Shown one piece after another: positions 1 to 6,773 of a stretch of 9,663 nucleotides of DNA. Below the pieces are notes generated by a model, which saw only the letters and a program-made list of their open reading frames with translations, made no database searches and was not told the origin of the DNA. Position 1 is the first letter of the stretch. Each line of letters starts with the position of its first letter. A program made the translations under genes and the position numbers. The stretch comes from Bacteroidota bacterium (GTDB lineage: Bacteria; Bacteroidota; Bacteroidia; Bacteroidales; UBA10428): contig JAHEEB010000090.1 in the NCBI GenBank assembly GCA_024640925.1, positions 1 through 9,663 on the forward strand, read 5' to 3'.

Positions 1-1
1 T

Positions 2-322
2 TCGAGATCGGTTTATACGCAGGAAAATTTCTATGGCATTTCAAAAATAAATATAGAGAATGGGAAAATATCAAAAGTTGATTTCAGAATTGTAGATTCG
101 GCTAATCACGAACTTTTTGATGAAGCTTATGAAAAGCACTATATAGGAAATGATGAATATATGCAGCAATGCCGGGAGAATTGGGCCTATCTGCAAAAAT
201 TGCCCGATGAACTATTAAAAAGTCAGGATGTTGAACAAATTGATGGTATAAGTGGCGCTACATGGGCATTGAATATTTTTAAAGCTTCTATAAATGAAGC
301 GTTAAAGGATGCTAAAAAATAG
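2..322 (+). CDS. FMN-binding domain protein, C-terminal part (5' end outside window)
   Basis: This is an open frame of 106 codons entering from the left edge and ending at TAG 320-322. The C-terminal part carries D-G-I-S-G-A-T (residues 81-87 of the fragment), the hallmark loop of the FMN_bind domain seen in NqrC/RnfG-type and small exported FMN-binding proteins. The segment before it (VDSANHELFDEAYEKHY, then YMQQC and W61) fits a small stand-alone FMN-binding family in which the conserved block runs to the C-terminus. In covalently flavinylated members the residue two after SGAT is Thr or Ser. Here it is W88-A89, so covalent attachment at the usual position looks unlikely and binding may be non-covalent. 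Such proteins usually act in the periplasm or at the membrane in electron transfer, but the signal peptide, if any, is outside the window. It converges on the next gene with only 4 nt between stop codons. Confidence 0.75.
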   Translation, partial: SRSVYTQENFYGISKINIENGKISKVDFRIVDSANHELFDEAYEKHYIGNDEYMQQCRENWAYLQKLPDELLKSQDVEQIDGISGATWALNIFKASINEALKDAKK

Positions 323-326
323 GTTT

Positions 327-725
327 CTACGGGTTTAATTTCTCATCGATCCATTTATCTGCATCAGCTCGGTTACGAAATACCTGAAATTGAACAACAG
401 TAGCCTTCTTAATAACATCGTTTGCAGCAAATTCTGTAAAAACATCATCATTTAATATCATGGCTTCATACTTAAGTCCAAGTTGAGTTGCCGGTCTGAA
501 TGTTTCTACTAACCAGGTATTCATCTGAGTGAATGTGCCTTTCATTTGTTTGAAATCATGCATAAATGCAATTATTGAATTTGTTTTCATAAAATCCAGT
601 ACTTGCAAATACATAGTTTTATTCTCTTCAATGTTGATATAACCTGAAATTGTATACAATACCATTTTCTTTTCCGGTAAATACTCAGCCTTGCATGTTC
701 TACCTTCAAAAAGTATCTTTCCCAT
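327..725 (-). CDS. STAS/SpoIIAA-like small protein
   Basis: This is a 132-aa soluble protein with no signal peptide or membrane segment. The alternating pattern of beta strands and amphipathic helices fits the STAS/SEC14-type (SpoIIAA-like) fold: a strand around residues 21-29 (MVLYTISGY), a helix around 33-46, a strand at 51-56 (IIAFMHDF), a long helix near 69-80, a strand at 85-92 and a C-terminal helix after FRNRADADKWI. Similar small proteins are common in Bacteroidota and usually have no defined partner. The Ser that anti-sigma factor antagonists have phosphorylated is not obvious, so a regulatory switch role is not supported. The ATG at 725-723 follows an A-rich leader without a Shine-Dalgarno sequence. 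A plausible promoter lies just upstream. The stop nearly abuts the stop of the convergent FMN-binding gene, leaving no room for a terminator between them. Confidence 0.7.
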   Translation of the reverse strand: MGKILFEGRTCKAEYLPEKKMVLYTISGYINIEENKTMYLQVLDFMKTNSIIAFMHDFKQMKGTFTQMNTWLVETFRPATQLGLKYEAMILNDDVFTEFAANDVIKKATVVQFQVFRNRADADKWIDEKLNP

Positions 726-746
726 ATTTTTTTTCTTTGTTATAAC

Positions 747-778
747 TAAATTTAATGAATATATATCTCATTTTCAAG
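747..778 (-). promoter_or_regulatory. Putative Bacteroidota-type promoter of the STAS-like gene
   Basis: On the minus strand, CTTG (778-775) is followed after 20 nt by TAAATTTA (754-747). This resembles the Bacteroidota primary sigma factor consensus, TTTG near -33 and TAnnTTTG near -7, with one mismatch in each box. It lies about 22 nt upstream of the ATG at 725. AT-rich sequence makes chance matches likely. Confidence 0.35.
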
Positions 779-949
779 TTAACCACATAATTCAATCGAT
801 TGCATAAATGAAAAATGCTTATGAATAAAAGATTTACGTATTTATCTATTGTTCTCAGGTAGTTGATGGTGATGGCCGCAATAAACAATGTCTGAAAATA
901 AATTAACCTTTCCTTAAATAAAGGCGATGAACTACCGGTTAATTTCAGT

Positions 950-2674
950 TTATCTTGTCAGCGAAGTTATTTTTATTGATTCAATAGTGCCTGAGAAAGC
1001 ATTTTTAGAACTGGTAAACAATTTCAGACTACCATCTTTTAAAGAATCGGGAATGAAAACATAAAAAGCATATTGGTGAAAATAGCCGGCTGGCGGGAAT
1101 AACCGTATCTTGTTTTGTTTAATGGCACCAGCCTGGTGTATCTCAGAGTATAGATATGACCCAAAAGCACTAGTAGATGGCACTATTTCCGATTCTATTT
1201 TCAACCAGTTATCTTTAGCTCCATGGTCTGTTAGTTTCATACTTAAAATATGGAAGGATGAGTCAGGTTTGCTTTCTACATTCCATGTGCTATCAATGAA
1301 TAGAAGTTGTTTTTGTACAAAGTTCCTTTCCTTTCTAATCCAATCCGAATTATCCATCAGACTATAATCGATAGGTCGCGGATTATTCGTTAAATAAATC
1401 CGGCTGTAATACCTAAAATTCATATCGTCAAAATGGAGTGTTGTATTATTATATTGCTTGATTTGAAAAAGATTAACATAAATTAGAAAAATGCCGACTC
1501 CAAAAAATGCCGTACGTTTCCATTTGTTTCGGATTATCATTTCAACAAAAGCAGCAAGCGACAGTGCGAACACAGGATAACTTTGAACCAACGCACGTGC
1601 TGAGTAACTTCCTCCATATCGCCAAACCCGCCATGAAATTATGATATAAATATTTATAAGACAGAAATAGATGACTGCTTTACGGAACGGATATTTTTTC
1701 ATAAAAAACATTCCTGCCATAAAAAGCAAGGTTACAGGAGTATAAATAAACCAGCCTTTTTCGCCTCCTAACAAAACACGAAAATGAGGTGTTAAAAAAT
1801 CCCATGCACTGCCTACATCATAGATGAAAAATCCTGTCGCATATTGCCAATATATAAGCTGAGGCAATACTCCTAAAAAGCTAAATGCAACAGCAATCCA
1901 TATATGTTTTTTGTGGTGTTTTACCTGTTGCCATTTTGCCTGGGCTACTTCCTTGGTATGAGTATTCCAGAGTAGAGGTATAAGAAAAACAATAGCTTCA
2001 GTAGGCCGGCTTATGCTTGCCAGTCCCATTAAATAACCAGCCAACCCAGCCCAGAAAACGGTTGGCTTTTCATGCCACTTTATTGTAGCAAAGAGGATTA
2101 AGACATAGATACAAAATATGGGACCATGGCTTTGCGCATTATCAATTGCTATGTATTGAATTCCGTTAGTAGCTAACATAATCAACAGAATAGTTATAGC
2201 CGTAACCAAATCAGAAAAATACCTCAGCAAAATATGCCTTAACAGAAAAACACTGAATAAGCAAAACAGGAGAATACCAAATCCAATGGCATATTGGTAG
2301 GGTGGAGAGAAACCGTCTGTTTCATAACCAAGAATTTTTGCTGCACCATGCCCGATAAAGAAAAAAGGGGTTTCTATTATAGCTACTCCTCCCAAATATT
2401 TAAAAACATAATTGCCATTTTTCTTATACCGGGTAAATTGATAGATTCTTCCGCCACCTGATACGGCATATTTTTTATCAATTTCAGGAAACCAAGCCAT
2501 TTCCTTTACATCGTGATAAATAAAAATGGAAGGCAGGTATAAATAATATCCTAATGCATCCCAGGTAGTAAGTTTAAGGGGTTCCGGCGATTTAATATCT
2601 GAATAATGAATGCGGTAATTGAATAAGATAAGCGCAACAATGCAGCAGGCAAGGAAGGATAAAAAATTCTTCAT
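950..2674 (-). CDS. Polytopic membrane protein, GT-C/GT39-like glycosyltransferase candidate
   Basis: This is a 574-aa protein with an N-terminal membrane segment (about residues 4-20) and roughly ten further hydrophobic helices up to about residue 410, then a C-terminal tail of about 150 residues that looks beta-rich and extracytoplasmic. After the first helix comes TTWDALGYYLYLP (D39). GT-C enzymes (PMT/ArnT/GT39-type, which use polyprenyl-phosphate sugars) carry a key acidic residue in this first external loop. NAQSHG (179-184) and SRPTEA (222-227) resemble conserved loop motifs of Bacteroidota GT39-like proteins. It probably transfers a sugar to an exported glycan, lipid or protein, but donor and acceptor cannot be told. 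It appears monocistronic: 224 nt separate its stop from the start of the STAS-like gene. The ATG at 2674 gives a good signal-anchor start. The call is from overall architecture, not a catalytic signature, and 'hypothetical membrane protein' would also be defensible. Confidence 0.6.
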   Translation of the reverse strand: MKNFLSFLACCIVALILFNYRIHYSDIKSPEPLKLTTWDALGYYLYLPSIFIYHDVKEMAWFPEIDKKYAVSGGGRIYQFTRYKKNGNYVFKYLGGVAIIETPFFFIGHGAAKILGYETDGFSPPYQYAIGFGILLFCLFSVFLLRHILLRYFSDLVTAITILLIMLATNGIQYIAIDNAQSHGPIFCIYVLILFATIKWHEKPTVFWAGLAGYLMGLASISRPTEAIVFLIPLLWNTHTKEVAQAKWQQVKHHKKHIWIAVAFSFLGVLPQLIYWQYATGFFIYDVGSAWDFLTPHFRVLLGGEKGWFIYTPVTLLFMAGMFFMKKYPFRKAVIYFCLINIYIIISWRVWRYGGSYSARALVQSYPVFALSLAAFVEMIIRNKWKRTAFFGVGIFLIYVNLFQIKQYNNTTLHFDDMNFRYYSRIYLTNNPRPIDYSLMDNSDWIRKERNFVQKQLLFIDSTWNVESKPDSSFHILSMKLTDHGAKDNWLKIESEIVPSTSAFGSYLYSEIHQAGAIKQNKIRLFPPAGYFHQYAFYVFIPDSLKDGSLKLFTSSKNAFSGTIESIKITSLTR

Positions 2675-2808
2675 AAAACCAAAGCTTTTGATTTTTTATA
2701 GTTAAATGTAGTTAATTATTTCAAAACCTGTAATTTGTAATGAAACTATTACTTTTCTGCTATACCTTGTGCGGATAACGTGTTAACCATATAATAGAAA
2801 CATATGGC

Positions 2809-2930
2809 ATTTTGCAGGTTAAATAAGACATTTTGGCGTTTATTCTCAATTTTCTCAATAATTAATTGTGGAAGCCGAAAAACATAAAAAGTTTTTAAGT
2901 CCGGATAAAACATTCATAGACCTGCAAAAT
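2809..2930. repeat. 11-bp inverted repeat, 100 nt apart
   Basis: ATTTTGCAGGT at 2809-2819 is matched exactly by its reverse complement ACCTGCAAAAT at 2920-2930. No target duplication flanks the pair. The right arm lies inside the arsD-like remnant. It could be coincidence or the trace of a small rearrangement that helped erode that gene. Confidence 0.35.
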
Positions 2931-3187
2931 AACTTATTGAAGAGGCAGGTTTTGAAGTGAAACGGTATGCTATTAATCAAGCTCAACTGGCGTTTACGTC
3001 AAATGTGGTAGTAAAACAGTTTATCACCACGGAAAGCCCTTCAAAATTGCCAATAACTCTCTTCAATGGTAAGATTAATCAAAAAGAGGTTACTACTTTG
3101 ATGGATTTGCAGAAATATTTTCCTGGGCTTTCGGTTCGAGGCCACATACATCAGTGGAGCAATACAACGAAGGTTTTCACCATTTGA
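2898..3187 (+). pseudogene. arsD: Frameshifted remnant of an arsD-like arsenite metallochaperone gene
   Basis: The frame starting at GTG 2957 encodes VKRYAINQAQLAFTSN, then VVKQFI, then LPITLFNGK. This follows the ArsD pattern (V-x-R-Y/H-N-L-x-Q-x-P-x-x-F, VK, LP-I/L-x-x-V/F-x-G). Directly upstream, in a different frame, SPDKTFIDLQNNLL (2898-2939) matches the ArsD stretch that follows the Cys motif (xGPDxDxxLIxLQ). Joining the two frames somewhere in 2933-2957, by restoring about one base, gives a continuous ArsD-like sequence. The CC-x(5)-C arsenite-binding motif expected before it is absent, and stops lie upstream. ArsD passes As(III) to the ArsA ATPase, and no arsA is present here, so this is probably a decayed leftover of a fuller ars operon. 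It lies antiparallel to acr3, with 25 nt between the ends, which means the locus was rearranged. Identification is by eye. Confidence 0.6.
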
Positions 3188-3212
3188 AAATTATTTGATT
3201 CGATTCCCATTT

Positions 3213-4256
3213 TTAAGCTTTTAAAAAGTATTTGTTTTTAAGTCGAAGCGCAACATTTACAAGTAAAATAAGTACCGGAACTTCAACCAATGGGCCGATT
3301 ACAGTGGCAAATGCCGCCTGAGAGTTGATACCAAACACAGCGATAGCCACAGCAATGGCAAGTTCAAAATCGTTGCTTCCAGCTGTGAATGCCATAGTGG
3401 CCGATTTTTCATATCCTTCGCCCATCCATTTGGAAATAAAGAAAGTTGTGAAAAACATTAATGCAAAATAGATGGTGTAAGGAATGGCGACTCTAATCAC
3501 ATCCATAGGCAATTCAATAATTTTTTCGCCTTTTAACGAAAACATAACAAAAATAGTGAATAACAAAGCTATGGGTGTTAACCATGAAGCTTTTGAGATA
3601 AATTTTGAATAATACCAATCGCTACCTTTCCATTTACGCAGTATTACATTGGTTATTAGACCAGCAGCAAAAGGTATTCCCAAATAAATCAGGACTGTAA
3701 CAGCAATTTCGGAAATCGAAACATTTACAGCTGCCCCTTTAAACCCAAATAAGGGTGGTAAAAACGTAATAAATATGTACGCATATACCGAATATAGAAA
3801 TACCTGGAAAATGGCATTAAAAGCAACCAATCCGGCAGCCAGTTCGGTATCGCCTTTGGCAAGGTCATTCCAAACAAGTACCATTGCTATACAACGGGCT
3901 AAACCCACTAAAATAACACCAACCATTAAACCCGGATAGTTGTGAAGGAATATGATAGCCAAAAAGAACATCACCAGAGGGCCAATAATCCAGTTCTGAG
4001 TGAGCGATAAACTCAATAACTTTATATTTTTAAAAACCAATGGTAATTTCTCGTATTTTACTTTTGCCAAAGGTGGATACATCATCAGTACAAGACCAAT
4101 GGCAATAGGTATATTGGTTGTACCCGAACTTAACGAATTCCAGAAACCGGAAATACCTGGCATGAAATAGCCAATTATAACACCAGCGAACATTACAATA
4201 AATATCCAAAGTGTAAGGTAGCGGTCGAAAAATGAAAGTTGTTTTGCTGTTCTCAT
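3213..4256 (-). CDS. acr3: Acr3-type arsenite efflux permease
   Basis: This is a 347-aa integral membrane protein with ten hydrophobic segments, the usual size of Acr3 of the BART superfamily (bile acid/Na+ symporter-related). It begins [16 protein letters not shown], the standard Acr3 opening. It carries the conserved Cys in [13 protein letters not shown] (C122) and the conserved Glu in [10 protein letters not shown] (E325), both known in the family to be needed for As(III) export. [14 protein letters not shown] is another Acr3 signature. It exports arsenite across the inner membrane using the proton motive force. I chose ATG 4256-4254 because the family starts close to this residue. A longer frame from TTG 4280 would add eight residues encoded by the low-complexity repeat upstream. 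It is the last gene of the minus-strand arsR-arsC-acr3 set, 87 nt after the arsC stop, and presumably co-transcribed. I see no clear hairpin terminator downstream. Confidence 0.95.
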   Translation of the reverse strand: MRTAKQLSFFDRYLTLWIFIVMFAGVIIGYFMPGISGFWNSLSSGTTNIPIAIGLVLMMYPPLAKVKYEKLPLVFKNIKLLSLSLTQNWIIGPLVMFFLAIIFLHNYPGLMVGVILVGLARCIAMVLVWNDLAKGDTELAAGLVAFNAIFQVFLYSVYAYIFITFLPPLFGFKGAAVNVSISEIAVTVLIYLGIPFAAGLITNVILRKWKGSDWYYSKFISKASWLTPIALLFTIFVMFSLKGEKIIELPMDVIRVAIPYTIYFALMFFTTFFISKWMGEGYEKSATMAFTAGSNDFELAIAVAIAVFGINSQAAFATVIGPLVEVPVLILLVNVALRLKNKYFLKA

Positions 4257-4262
4257 AGTATT

Positions 4263-4334
4263 AATTTGAAGATGTGTCAATTTAAAAATGTGCTAATATT
4301 CTAATTTGAAAATAGTTTAGTTTTTAGTTTTTCG
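4263..4334. repeat. AT-rich, 8-nt-periodic degenerate repeat between arsC and acr3
   Basis: Three related 14-mers begin at 4263 (AATTTGAAGATGTG), 4279 (AATTTAAAAATGTG) and 4303 (AATTTGAAAATAGT), with offsets of 16 and 24 nt. Cutting the stretch into octamers from 4263 puts AATTT or AATAT at the head of most units, so the period is 8. Such A/T slippage-type runs lie upstream of some Bacteroidota genes. Here it occupies the arsC-acr3 spacer. Confidence 0.55.
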
Positions 4335-4343
4335 ATTTACAAA

Positions 4344-4769
4344 TTATAGCTGTGGTTGTATTTGTTCTGTATAAAGCTTATAGACCCCTTCCTTTATCTC
4401 ATCCCGCACTTTGCAGAACTCACTTAAAATAAATTCCTCCGTACCTTTTGCATGAGAAGGATCTTCAAATCCCATATGTAAACGGTGTTTTACTTTGCCC
4501 ATAAATACCGGACATGTTTCGTTGGCATGGTCGCATACGGTTATAACGTAATCCCACTCGTCCTTCAGGTATTGGTCAACCATTTTTGTTGTGTGATGGC
4601 TGATGTCAATACCTGCTTCCTTCATCACTTTAACAGCAGTTTGATTTACCTGTTTTGCAGGTTCGGTGCCAGCCGAACAAACAGTAATGCTTTTATCGAA
4701 CGACTGTAAAAAACCTTGTGCCATTTGGCTTCGGCAACTGTTGCCAGTACATAATATTAAAACTTTCAT
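4344..4769 (-). CDS. arsC: Arsenate reductase ArsC, thioredoxin-coupled (LMW-PTP fold)
   Basis: This is a 141-aa cytoplasmic enzyme that reduces As(V) to As(III). The N-terminal P-loop CTGNSCRSQMAQ gives nucleophilic C7 and R13 (C-x5-R). VCDHANETCP supplies the redox pair C79 and C86, with the same 7-residue offset as Cys82/Cys89 of the Staphylococcus pI258 enzyme. D103 in the FEDPS segment is the expected general acid. This triple-Cys layout identifies the thioredoxin-dependent class, not the glutaredoxin-coupled class. The length is normal and nothing is missing. It lies 99 nt downstream of arsR and upstream of acr3 on the same strand, so its arsenite product would be removed by the neighbouring permease. 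Confidence 0.95.
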   Translation of the reverse strand: MKVLILCTGNSCRSQMAQGFLQSFDKSITVCSAGTEPAKQVNQTAVKVMKEAGIDISHHTTKMVDQYLKDEWDYVITVCDHANETCPVFMGKVKHRLHMGFEDPSHAKGTEEFILSEFCKVRDEIKEGVYKLYTEQIQPQL

Positions 4770-4868
4770 ATATGTTCAATCTTTTACAGTTTTAATTTAA
4801 ATGAAGTTTCCCATTATTGAGATGTACTTTTTTATTGCCATAGTTAGCAGCTAAAGGGCTGTATTTCT

Positions 4869-5210
4869 TCAGGTTTTGGTCTTTGTTACGCATTGAACAT
4901 TTACCGACCTGATAGACTCAAAGAATGTTTCGAACATTTTTAAATAGTCATCAATTGAGGAACAACATAGACAGTAGTTAACTTTCAAACCATCAATCTC
5001 ACCATGTATAAGTCCCAGTTCCTTTAAGTCGTTAAGATGTTGTGAAACCGTGCTTCGGCTCAATGGTAAATAATCGGAAATATCGCCCGAAATGCAGGTT
5101 TTAGTTTCTGCCAGGTATTTAAGAATTGCAAGTCTGGCCGGGTGCGAAATAGCCTTGGCAAAACGTGCAAGTTCCTGAAGTTCTGTGCTGAAAGCATCTG
5201 TTTTTATCAT
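4869..5210 (-). CDS. arsR: ArsR/SmtB-family metalloregulator
   Basis: This is a 113-aa winged-helix repressor. The first helices carry FAKAISHPARLAILKYL (residues 17-33), the typical ArsR opening. The helix-turn-helix ends in the recognition helix LSRSTVSQHLNDLKELGLI (50-68), followed by the wing HGEIDGLKVNYC (69-80). Potential As(III)-binding thiols are C39 (KTCISGDIS, start of the HTH), C80, C82 and C83 after the wing, and C107 near the C-terminus. The classical ELCVCDL motif of plasmid R773 ArsR is absent, so the site is of another type. It is the first gene of the minus-strand ars set and should repress its own operon until arsenite binds. An inverted repeat 20 nt upstream of its ATG is a likely operator. 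Confidence 0.93.
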   Translation of the reverse strand: MIKTDAFSTELQELARFAKAISHPARLAILKYLAETKTCISGDISDYLPLSRSTVSQHLNDLKELGLIHGEIDGLKVNYCLCCSSIDDYLKMFETFFESIRSVNVQCVTKTKT

Positions 5211-5230
5211 TTAAATTGGATTTGTATTGT

Positions 5231-5250
5231 ATGCCGTAAAAATACGACAT
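5231..5250 (-). promoter_or_regulatory. Candidate ArsR operator overlapping the ars promoter
   Basis: ATGCCGTA-AAAA-TACGACAT is a 20-bp inverted repeat with 8-bp arms, seven of eight positions pairing, and a 4-bp spacer. It starts 20 nt upstream of the arsR start codon. Its centre read on the minus strand, TATTTTTA, fits a Bacteroidota -7 box (TAnnTTTG) except for the last base. An ArsR dimer bound here would block transcription. The assignment to ArsR is inferred from position. Confidence 0.5.
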
Positions 5251-5414
5251 TGGTTTAAAAATAATAATTATTCAAGTAAATTTTTTTTAGCTCTTACTTC
5301 AAATAATAACTATTTTTTATTGCGAGCCTTGTTCATCCTAATTCTTCGGGACTTTGTTTAAAAATTTTTGAGTAATTAAATCGACTTGTCTTGTCTGGAA
5401 TCTTTACAATCATT

Positions 5415-5456
5415 GGGATATTTACTTTCCGATACAGAAAGTAATTTTTATATCCT
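5415..5456. other. Long bulged hairpin, possible structured RNA or terminator
   Basis: The inner stem TTACTTTC (5422-5429) pairs perfectly with GAAAGTAA (5437-5444) around a 7-nt loop. The outer stem GGATAT (5416-5421) pairs perfectly with ATATCC (5450-5455), leaving only a TTTTT bulge on the 3' side. That is 14 Watson-Crick pairs plus a possible G-T closing pair. On the plus strand the inner stem followed by T5 also looks like an intrinsic terminator, although no plus-strand gene ends just before it. Confidence 0.5.
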
Positions 5457-5465
5457 GTCTGGCCT

Positions 5466-5482
5466 TTGCCTTATTTGGGCAA
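5466..5482. other. Small hairpin next to the bulged hairpin
   Basis: TTGCC (5466-5470) pairs with GGCAA (5478-5482) around a 7-nt loop. An alternative pairing, TTTG (5474-5477) with CAAA (5483-5486), also exists. It is only worth noting because it follows the larger hairpin by 10 nt, and a short arm like this is common by chance. Confidence 0.25.
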
Positions 5483-5624
5483 CAAATAGCCAACAAGAAT
5501 GTCTTTAAAATGAATTATTAGGAGATAAATATAAGAAAAGAGGAAGGAATTTAATTACGCCTGGGTAAATATTGAAGAAAATCTTTTAGACTGTTTTTTC
5601 CAAACATTAATTTATTTAATTTTA

Positions 5625-5653
5625 TTTGTTTTTGTTCTTATCTGATATAAAAC
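5625..5653 (+). promoter_or_regulatory. Weak promoter candidate for the unknown three-gene cassette
   Basis: TTTG at 5625-5628 is followed by 17 nt and TATAAAAC at 5646-5653, 13 nt before the ATG of the first cassette gene. The -33 box is perfect for Bacteroidota, but the -7 box keeps only the TA of TAnnTTTG. It would give a very short leader. Low confidence. Confidence 0.25.
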
Positions 5654-5666
5654 AAAAAGGTAAGCT

Positions 5667-6773
5667 ATGCCAATTGTTGATCCTTTGAGTATCGATTTTC
5701 CTGAAAGATCTAAATATCTTGATATTTTAAATTTAATTAAGAAACGTAAACTCCCATCTATACCTATTCGAACACAAGAATTAGCCGATGTTGTTTGTGG
5801 TCGTAAAGATATCGATCTACCAAATTGGGCTAATGATAAAAACTTCGAATCAGAACTGGAAAACCTGATAGAAAACTATGATTCAGTACTTATATGTAAT
5901 GAATGCGACTATATATTTGGATTTATAGCTTATGAGCCATTTCAGCAATTTATAATGGTAGAAGAATTGATGTATGTAATAATTAGACAGGACCTTATAT
6001 GCGATTATTGTAATAAGTCTTCATCCATTTCTTTATGTAGCTCCGAAGTTTTAAAAAATGGAAAAAAAGTTGATATAAACTCTGAATTTGAAGTTAATAG
6101 TAAAACTAATATTACGCTCAAAAAATATGATAATATAAAATTTCTGGAATCTCCCTTTGAAAAATATTTAGATACCTTATTACGCGTTCATTATCCATTT
6201 AAAAAAGAAGAAACAACAAAATATATTCGTATTTCTGATGATGTTTTTGAATATGCAAAAGAAAGTGTAAGTAATTTCAAAAACTTTACTAAGTCATTGG
6301 AAAAATTACCAGATGTCTTTTTTTTGAGACCTATATATTCTCCATATCATTTAAATGTTCTAGGCGTGGTTTGGAATTCTATAACCAAATTGCTCGAAAA
6401 AGAATGCCAATATCTTACCAAAGTAGCTATTGGAATACTTCCAAAGAACCAAATATCAGGATGGGTTCGTTTACATAAGAAAAAAGGATTTGTAATTATT
6501 TTGGGGTTAGGTTTATTTAAAAGAATTTACACTTTAAACTATCTTATGTTTCTTCTTTTTAATAGTAATGAAAAAAGTGCCATTCAATCACTTTTATGGC
6601 TATTCGAATATTGGAACACTATTGTAAATTCGGTTTCACAAAAAACATCTATTGTCAAAACAAGGTGGAAAAATATAAAAGATATTTTTGCTTCTAACGG
6701 ATATTTTTTATCAACTATTTATGAAGAGAATGTAACCGGTTTTTTTAATAATAATTTAAATAATATAGAATAA
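5667..6773 (+). CDS. Unrecognised 368-aa protein with two CxxC pairs (cassette gene 1)
   Basis: I do not recognise this protein. It is 368 aa with no signal peptide. Two Cys pairs, ICNEC (C77, C80) and ICDYC (C112, C115), are 35 residues apart, a spacing compatible with a zinc-ribbon-like site holding a beta insertion between knuckles. C124 is nearby. The middle (about 130-220) is mixed and charged. The C-terminal half contains SPYHLNVLGVVWNSI (225-239) and the strongly hydrophobic stretch GFVIILGLGLF (274-284), then LNYLMFLLF (290-298). These could be buried core strands or helices, or a membrane-associated hairpin. No Walker, HExxH, nuclease or TIR motif is visible. Codon usage is extremely A/T-rich compared with the ars genes, suggesting recent transfer. 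The start ATG 5667 has a weak AAGG upstream. Its TAA (6771-6773) overlaps the next ATG by one base, so the two products are probably made together. Confidence 0.8.
   Translation: MPIVDPLSIDFPERSKYLDILNLIKKRKLPSIPIRTQELADVVCGRKDIDLPNWANDKNFESELENLIENYDSVLICNECDYIFGFIAYEPFQQFIMVEELMYVIIRQDLICDYCNKSSSISLCSSEVLKNGKKVDINSEFEVNSKTNITLKKYDNIKFLESPFEKYLDTLLRVHYPFKKEETTKYIRISDDVFEYAKESVSNFKNFTKSLEKLPDVFFLRPIYSPYHLNVLGVVWNSITKLLEKECQYLTKVAIGILPKNQISGWVRLHKKKGFVIILGLGLFKRIYTLNYLMFLLFNSNEKSAIQSLLWLFEYWNTIVNSVSQKTSIVKTRWKNIKDIFASNGYFLSTIYEENVTGFFNNNLNNIE

Larger units (their letters stand above)
5251..5666. other. Intergenic region between the ars operon and the unknown cassette
   Basis: Together with 5211-5250 this is 456 nt without a convincing gene. 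Short open stretches exist (for example near 5519-5575, and 5540-5645 without a start codon) but none has a start, length or recognisable sequence worth calling. It contains the bulged hairpin at 5415-5456, a smaller hairpin at 5466-5482 and a weak promoter candidate just before 5667. It separates two divergently transcribed units, so both promoters should lie here. Confidence 0.6.

Noticed and set aside
706..888. 60-codon open frame on the minus strand overlapping the start of the STAS-like gene
   Set aside because: It overlaps a convincing gene and its promoter, has a biased composition dictated by AT-rich DNA, and resembles no protein family.
1110..1367. Plus-strand open frame inside the membrane protein gene
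   Set aside because: It is a shadow of the real minus-strand gene.
2787..2807. CCATAT/ATATGG hairpin upstream of the arsD remnant
   Set aside because: A 6-bp AT-rich stem with a 9-nt loop and no T-run is expected by chance in this DNA.
4485..4709. Plus-strand open frame inside arsC
   Set aside because: It is antisense to a gene with all expected catalytic residues.
4790..4868. Minus-strand open stretch between arsR and arsC reading LKKYSPLAANYGNKKV
   Set aside because: It has no start codon of its own, is about 26 codons long and matches nothing I know. It might be the tail of a lost ars-associated gene, but the evidence is too thin.
5540..5645. Open frame without start before the cassette (reads KEFNYAWVNIEENLLDCFF)
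   Set aside because: It has no ATG/GTG/TTG in a sensible place, a hydrophobic tail produced by T-rich DNA, and overlaps the expected promoter.
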